64,000 bases of DNA from assembly GCF_900128475.1 (NCBI RefSeq), contig NZ_LT635837.1, forward strand, positions 417,615-481,614, read 5' to 3'. This stretch comes from Mediterranea massiliensis (GTDB taxonomy: Bacteria; Bacteroidota; Bacteroidia; Bacteroidales; Bacteroidaceae). The translations under genes and the position numbers were made by a program. The notes beneath the pieces are model-generated. The model saw nothing but the letters and a program-made list of their open reading frames with translations, was not told where the DNA came from and ran no database searches. Positions within the stretch are counted from its first letter, which is position 1; the number at the start of each line of letters is the position of its first letter. Positions 62,437 to 64,000 of this stretch are shown in pieces.

Positions 62437-63807
62437 ATGAGCAAACGAACAAAAAGATTTATCCTGACGGAAGACGAAATTCCACAATATTGGTACAACA
62501 TACAGGCCGACATGGTGAACAAGCCCATGCCACCTCTGAACCCAGCCACCCGCCAGCCGCTGAAAGCCGAAGACCTCTACCCCATCTTCGCCAAAGAGCT
62601 GTGTCACCAGGAGCTGAACCAGACGGATTCCTGGATCGAAATCCCCGAAGAAGTGCGCGACATGTACAAGTATTACCGCAGCACGCCGTTGGTACGTGCC
62701 TACGGACTGGAAGAGGCACTGGGCACACCGGCACACATCTATTTCAAGAACGAGAGCGTCAGCCCTATGGGATCGCACAAGCTGAACTCCGCCCTGCCAC
62801 AGGCCTATTACTGCAAGAAAGAAGGCGTGACCAACGTGACAACCGAGACCGGCGCCGGACAATGGGGAGCCGCCCTGGCCTATGCCGCCCGACTCTTCGG
62901 ACTGGAAGCCGCCGTCTATCAGGTAAAGATCAGCTATGAGCAGAAACCTTACCGCCGCAGCATCATGCAGACCTATGGCGCGCAGGTCACCCCCTCGCCG
63001 TCCATGTCGACCCGTGCAGGAAAAGACATCCTGACGGCCCACCCCAACCATCAGGGCTCACTGGGAACAGCCATCTCCGAGGCTATCGAACTGGCCCGCA
63101 CCACGCCCAACTGCAAATACACCTTGGGATCTGTCCTGAGCCACGTCACCCTGCACCAGACCATCATCGGCCTGGAAGCGGAAAAGCAGATGGCCATGGC
63201 CGGCGAATATCCCGACATGGTGATTGCCTGCTTCGGCGGAGGTTCCAACTTCGGCGGCATCTCCTTCCCCTTCATGCGTCACAACATTCTGGAAGGAAAG
63301 ACAACCCGATTCATTGCGGCCGAACCTGCTTCCTGTCCCAAGCTGACGCGAGGCAAGTTCCAGTACGACTACGGTGACGAGGCCGGCTACACGCCGTTGT
63401 TGCCCATGTTCACCCTGGGACACAACTTTGCCCCTGCCAATATCCATGCAGGCGGACTGCGTTACCACGGTGCCGGTGTCATCGTTTCACAGTTACTGAA
63501 GGACCACATGATGGAAGCTGTCGACATCCAGCAGCTGGAGTCGTTCGATGCCGGCTGTCTTTTTGCCCGTGTCGAAGGCATCATCCCGGCGCCCGAATCG
63601 TGCCACGCCATCGCCGCCACCATCCGCGAGGCTAACAAGTGCAAGGAAACGGGAGAAGAGAAAGTCATCCTGTTCAATCTCTCGGGCCACGGCCTCATCG
63701 ACATGGCCTCGTACGACAAATTCCTCGCAGGCGACTTGGTGAACTACTCGCTCACCGACGCCGACATCCAAAAGAACCTGGACGAAATCAACGGACTGGC
63801 CCAATAA
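62437..63807 (+). CDS. TrpB-like PLP enzyme (tryptophan synthase beta, TrpB2 type)
   Basis: 456 residues, longer than TrpB1 (about 400), with the extended N terminus of TrpB2: YWYNIQADMVNKPMPPLNPATRQPLKAEDLYPIFAKELCHQELNQTDSWIEIPEEVRDMY. PLP Lys in NESVSPMGSHKLNSAL; ETGAGQWGAALAYAARLFGLE and CFGGGSNFGGISFPF (phosphate loop) follow. Joins indole and serine; the family often works as indole salvage enzyme without TrpA. No trp operon genes are beside it. TACATTTG (62401-62408) is a likely -7 element. Confidence 0.93.
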   Translation: MSKRTKRFILTEDEIPQYWYNIQADMVNKPMPPLNPATRQPLKAEDLYPIFAKELCHQELNQTDSWIEIPEEVRDMYKYYRSTPLVRAYGLEEALGTPAHIYFKNESVSPMGSHKLNSALPQAYYCKKEGVTNVTTETGAGQWGAALAYAARLFGLEAAVYQVKISYEQKPYRRSIMQTYGAQVTPSPSMSTRAGKDILTAHPNHQGSLGTAISEAIELARTTPNCKYTLGSVLSHVTLHQTIIGLEAEKQMAMAGEYPDMVIACFGGGSNFGGISFPFMRHNILEGKTTRFIAAEPASCPKLTRGKFQYDYGDEAGYTPLLPMFTLGHNFAPANIHAGGLRYHGAGVIVSQLLKDHMMEAVDIQQLESFDAGCLFARVEGIIPAPESCHAIAATIREANKCKETGEEKVILFNLSGHGLIDMASYDKFLAGDLVNYSLTDADIQKNLDEINGLAQ

Positions 63808-63905
63808 GCCGCTCCGGTCAGCCTATTATCAAACAATCAGGAGGCTGTCTCAAAATAGAAATTCAAAAGTAATAATCTTACAGATTGAAACTTAGTAATA
63901 AAAAG

Positions 63906-63961
63906 CCTCCTGCTTTAGCCCTTATTTATTGCAATTATAAGACTAAAAGCAGGAGGTTTTT
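63906..63961 (+). terminator. Terminator of the TrpB2 gene
   Basis: CCTCCTGCTTT (63906-63916) pairs with AAAGCAGGAGG (63946-63956), loop about 29, then TTTTTAT; A tract on the left side means it also works in reverse. The remaining 40 bp to the window end and the region 63808-63900 hold no gene. Confidence 0.8.
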
Positions 63962-64000
63962 ATGTTGTAGCTTATAAATTGTAAGTAAACTTATCTCTGT

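Noticed and set aside
63840-63960. Terminal repeat of an insertion sequence (GGAGGCTGTCTCAAAA)
   Set aside because: The word resembles ends of some IS families, but no partner end or transposase is in the window, and the nearby hairpin is explained as the TrpB2 terminator.

Overview
The window looks like a chromosomal segment of a gut Bacteroides. Support comes from the gene families (SusD-free but typically Bacteroidales: DUF4301, DUF4296, TamA-like OMP85 lipoprotein, TrpB2, lipoproteins with short LxxC signals), many TAnnTTTG -7 promoter elements with TTTG about 19-21 bp upstream, and local gene orders such as ileS-dksA-like-lspA-DUF4296. The species cannot be fixed from the sequence alone.

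Layout. 1-8.1 kb: end of purT, DUF4301, a TamA-like OMP85 lipoprotein, a TrmH-type RNA methyltransferase, then the tail of a minus-strand operon (ileS, DksA-like, lspA, DUF4296, small hypothetical) that runs back from 12 kb. 12.7-17.8 kb: secreted flavodoxin, GuaD-like deaminase, a 5'-truncated beta-propeller gene, a GNAT-nitrilase fusion and a threonine aldolase-like enzyme. 18.1-23.2 kb: a xylose unit (xylulokinase, xylose isomerase, GH3 lipoprotein). 23.5-29.5 kb: fabD, lactonase-like lipoprotein, DUF362 ferredoxin-type protein with an ECF-S membrane protein, metallophosphoesterase with an outer-membrane-like partner. 29.7-35.8 kb: NtrC-type regulator, a frameshifted histidine kinase, NhaP2-type antiporter, AMP-forming acyl ligase. 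36-38.3 kb: CMD-cupin fusion, PPOX/Nim-like protein, HD hydrolase. 38.5-39.7 kb: a truncated AraC-type gene and a chloramphenicol acetyltransferase-like gene.

40.17-55.44 kb is an integrated mobilizable element of the NBU2 type, about 15.3 kb, bounded by a 13-bp direct repeat whose right copy is the 3' end of a tRNA-Ser(UGA) gene. It carries a tyrosine integrase, DUF3853 HTH protein, RepA-like ATPase, primase, a hairpin-rich oriT-like region and a MobV relaxase. Its cargo is a Firmicutes-type macrolide cassette (mef, the MsrDL leader, msr(D)) plus a nucleotidyltransferase, a methyltransferase and an HD protein; the cassette has landed in and split a DUF1016 nuclease gene. A second cargo unit near the right end encodes an SRPBCC protein and a three-domain GNAT / left-handed beta-helix / GNAT fusion. 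After the element the chromosome resumes with mutS2, L-serine ammonia-lyase, a PepSY-like protein, an OmpR-type two-component system and trpB2.

The most unexpected pattern is not a gene. At least six intergenic loci hold short tandem arrays of 13-16 bp dyads spaced at exactly 22 bp. The core sequence differs between loci, but the period does not, and all lie downstream of a stop codon. Eroded edge units stay in register, and some arms change in a compensatory way. I know of no named family for these arrays.
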